DNA of 33,120 nucleotides, from contig DCKU01000174.1 of the NCBI GenBank assembly GCA_002320455.1, positions 1 through 33,120 of the forward strand, in the 5' to 3' direction. This document shows, piece by piece, positions 31,890 to 33,120 of this stretch (the first letter of the stretch is position 1; the number at the start of each line of letters is the position of its first letter). This DNA is from Salinisphaera sp. UBA1666 (GTDB taxonomy: Bacteria > Pseudomonadota > Gammaproteobacteria > Nevskiales > Salinisphaeraceae). The position numbers and the translations under genes were made by a program. The notes below the pieces were generated by a model. It had not been told where the DNA came from. It searched no databases and saw only the letters and a list, made by a program, of their open reading frames with translations.

Positions 31890-32045
31890 GATCTTTTTGT
31901 TTGTAGCAACGCAAGACCTCGTATCTTGACGAAGCCGAAATAAAACAGGACGTTAGTCCTGATGAAGCGGCCGGGCCGGTTGAGGCTGGCAAGACTTTAG
32001 GCGGCACAGCCTGTGGGTCAGATAAGTCCGCCGGCCCGTTGTCTC
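31890..32045 (+). ncRNA. Candidate bridge RNA in the leader of the IS110 element
   Basis: IS110-group elements encode a bridge RNA upstream of the recombinase, whose loops pair with target and donor DNA. This leader has suitable structure: a stem CAGGAC (31946-31951) with GTCCTG (31956-31961); an outer stem CGGGCCGG (31972-31979) with CCGGCCCG (32031-32038); and inside it AGGCTG (31983-31988) with CAGCCT (32007-32012). The unpaired part TGGGTCAGATA (32014-32024) is complementary to the joined ends of the element. A -10-like TAAAAT at 31874-31879 could start the RNA near 31886. Transcript ends are guesses. Confidence 0.5.
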
Positions 32046-32114
32046 GTTCATCCATTCCGAAGGGTAACTTAGGCCGAGTATTGCACTCAGAGCCTGCATA
32101 CGAGGAAGGGCACG

Positions 32115-33116
32115 ATGAATGAGCATGCCGTGGGTATTGATGTCTCGAAGAAGAAGCTCGATGTCTGTGTCGCCGTCGGCGACAAGATCAAGACCAGGGT
32201 ATTGAAGAATACCGCCGCCGGCCATGCCGAACTGGATCTATGGCTGGCTCAACGCGACCTGCCGGTCGACGCGCCGATCGTGCTGGAAGCCACCGGTCCG
32301 TACAGCGAAGCCGTGGCTATCGCGTTATCCGATGCCGGCTGGGCGATCAGCGTGGTCAATCCGGCCCGAATCACCGGTTTTGCCCAAAGCGAGTTGAGTC
32401 GGAACAAGACCGATAAAGCCGACGCCAGGCTACTGGCGAAGTTCGCTCAACGAGCCGATCTGGATATCTGGCAACCTCCGAGCCTCGCCGTTCGTGAGCT
32501 CCGAGCGCTGGTCGACCGATTGCAGGCGTTGATCGACATGCGCCAGCAAGAACTTAACCGGATCGAAGCGCTGGAACAGGGAACGCCGTCCAGCGTGCAG
32601 TCGATGGTCGAAGAACACGTGACGTGGCTCGACAACCAGATCGCCAAGATTCAGTCGGATATCGATAACCACATCGACGGTCATCCCGAACTCAAACAGG
32701 ATGCCGAATTGATGCGCAGCATTCCCGGCGTCGGGCCTCGCGCTTCGGCTCAGTTCCTGGCCTATATAGGCGATGTGCGCCGGTTCAACAGTGCGAAGGC
32801 GCTCGCCGCCTTCATCGGCGTAACGCCCAGACAAAAGCAGTCCGGCACCTCAATCAACGGCCGCACTACGATCTCGCGAGCCGGGCATACTGCCGCACGA
32901 AAATCGCTCTACATGCCCGGCATGGTGGCGAAACGCCACAATCCGGTCATCCTCGCGATGGCGAAGCGCTTAGAAAGACGAGGATTAGCACCGAAGGCGA
33001 TCGTGGGTGCAAGCATGCGAAAGCTGGTGCACCTGATCTACGGCGTGATCAAGTCAGGACAGCCGTTTCGGGCTGAGATCCCGATGGCCGGGGTTGAAAT
33101 CCAAGAGGGTATCTGA
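32115..33116 (+). CDS. IS110-family DEDD recombinase (transposase)
   Basis: A 333-residue recombinase of the IS110 family. The N-terminal RuvC-like domain shows the DEDD residues: D9 in VGIDVSKKKLDV, E58 in LEATGPYS, and D100/D103 in NKTDKADARLLAKF. A coiled-coil-like segment (about 125-185) links it to the C-terminal Tnp domain with RSIPGVGPRASAQFLAYIGDVRRF (201-224), AAFIGVTPRQKQSG and the TTISRAGHTAARKSLYMPGM region, where the family's catalytic serine is found. The protein is full length and intact, so the element may be active. ATG 32115 is preceded by GGAAGGG. The stop TGA lies in the sequence that resembles the left end of the element. Confidence 0.95.
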   Translation: MNEHAVGIDVSKKKLDVCVAVGDKIKTRVLKNTAAGHAELDLWLAQRDLPVDAPIVLEATGPYSEAVAIALSDAGWAISVVNPARITGFAQSELSRNKTDKADARLLAKFAQRADLDIWQPPSLAVRELRALVDRLQALIDMRQQELNRIEALEQGTPSSVQSMVEEHVTWLDNQIAKIQSDIDNHIDGHPELKQDAELMRSIPGVGPRASAQFLAYIGDVRRFNSAKALAAFIGVTPRQKQSGTSINGRTTISRAGHTAARKSLYMPGMVAKRHNPVILAMAKRLERRGLAPKAIVGASMRKLVHLIYGVIKSGQPFRAEIPMAGVEIQEGI

Positions 33117-33120
33117 CCCC

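Larger units (their letters stand above)
31785..33120 (+). mobile_element. IS110-family insertion sequence, right end at or beyond the window edge
   Basis: The element consists of a roughly 325-base non-coding left region and one recombinase gene. IS110 elements have no terminal inverted repeats and make no long target duplication, so ends are hard to place. I put the left end near 31786-31789 because TATGACCC there resembles TATCTGACCC at 33110-33119, which overlaps the recombinase stop codon. Base composition of the leader is noticeably more A+T rich than the chromosome before it. The right flank is outside the window, so the end is not proven. Confidence 0.65.

Noticed and set aside
31977..31982. 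CGGTTG in the IS110 leader matching CGGTTG in the left flank (31776-31781), a possible target guide
   Set aside because: A six-base match between a 20-base flank and a 250-base leader is expected by chance.
1..33120. CRISPR arrays, tRNA or rRNA genes
   Set aside because: No regularly spaced repeats and no tRNA or rRNA signature seen on either strand by eye.

Overview
The window is about 33 kb of GC-rich, densely packed bacterial chromosome. A BetT-type transporter with the long osmosensing tail, CysG-type and FadH-type enzymes, and a Pseudomonas-like cobalamin gene set point to an aerobic gammaproteobacterium. A halotolerant, Salinisphaera-like organism is my best guess, but this is inference from gene content only. 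Genes commonly overlap by 4 bases (ATGA or GTGA), which implies tight translational coupling.

Layout. Positions 125-8596 hold housekeeping and stress genes: a hemolysin III family membrane protein and RecQ, a BetT-like choline transporter followed by a clear terminator, a FadH-like 2,4-dienoyl-CoA reductase on the minus strand, then a Tag-like DNA glycosylase coupled to a two-domain lipoprotein. Positions 8593-27569 form a 19 kb cobalamin (vitamin B12) locus. Positions 27656-31662 hold a deaminase, a minus-strand trio (BASS transporter, MFS transporter, glutathione S-transferase) and an SMR efflux protein. From about 31785 to the window end lies an IS110-family element with a long structured leader.

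The cobalamin locus works in three blocks. (1) Ring synthesis on the plus strand: cobG-cobH-cobI-cobJ, then cobL-cobM, with cobK inserted on the opposite strand and touching both neighbours without any spacer. (2) A minus-strand unit, cobE-cobA-cbiD. CobA supplies precorrin-2. CbiD takes the place of the usual aerobic C1-methyltransferase CobF, so this is an oxygen-dependent route (CobG, CobK, CobB) with one enzyme from the anaerobic family. (3) A plus-strand cobalt unit behind a well-formed cobalamin riboswitch: cbtB-cbtA (cobalt uptake), a fused ChlI/ChlD-like ATPase, cobB, cobW and cobN. CobN with the ChlID-like protein should form the cobalt chelatase; CobS and CobT are absent. bluB (lower ligand synthesis) diverges from cobG. 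The late steps (adenosylation, amidation to cobyric acid, nucleotide loop assembly) are not in the window.

Most notable observations: an 11-nt stretch in the non-coding leader of the IS110 element is complementary to the junction its two ends would form, as expected for a bridge-RNA guide; cobK is embedded antisense with its start codon overlapping that of cobL; CobA carries a shortened, eroded CysG-type dehydrogenase domain; a perfect 16-bp palindrome sits between two face-to-face promoter candidates at the riboswitch; and a lipoprotein joins a YbaY-like and a MliC-like domain.
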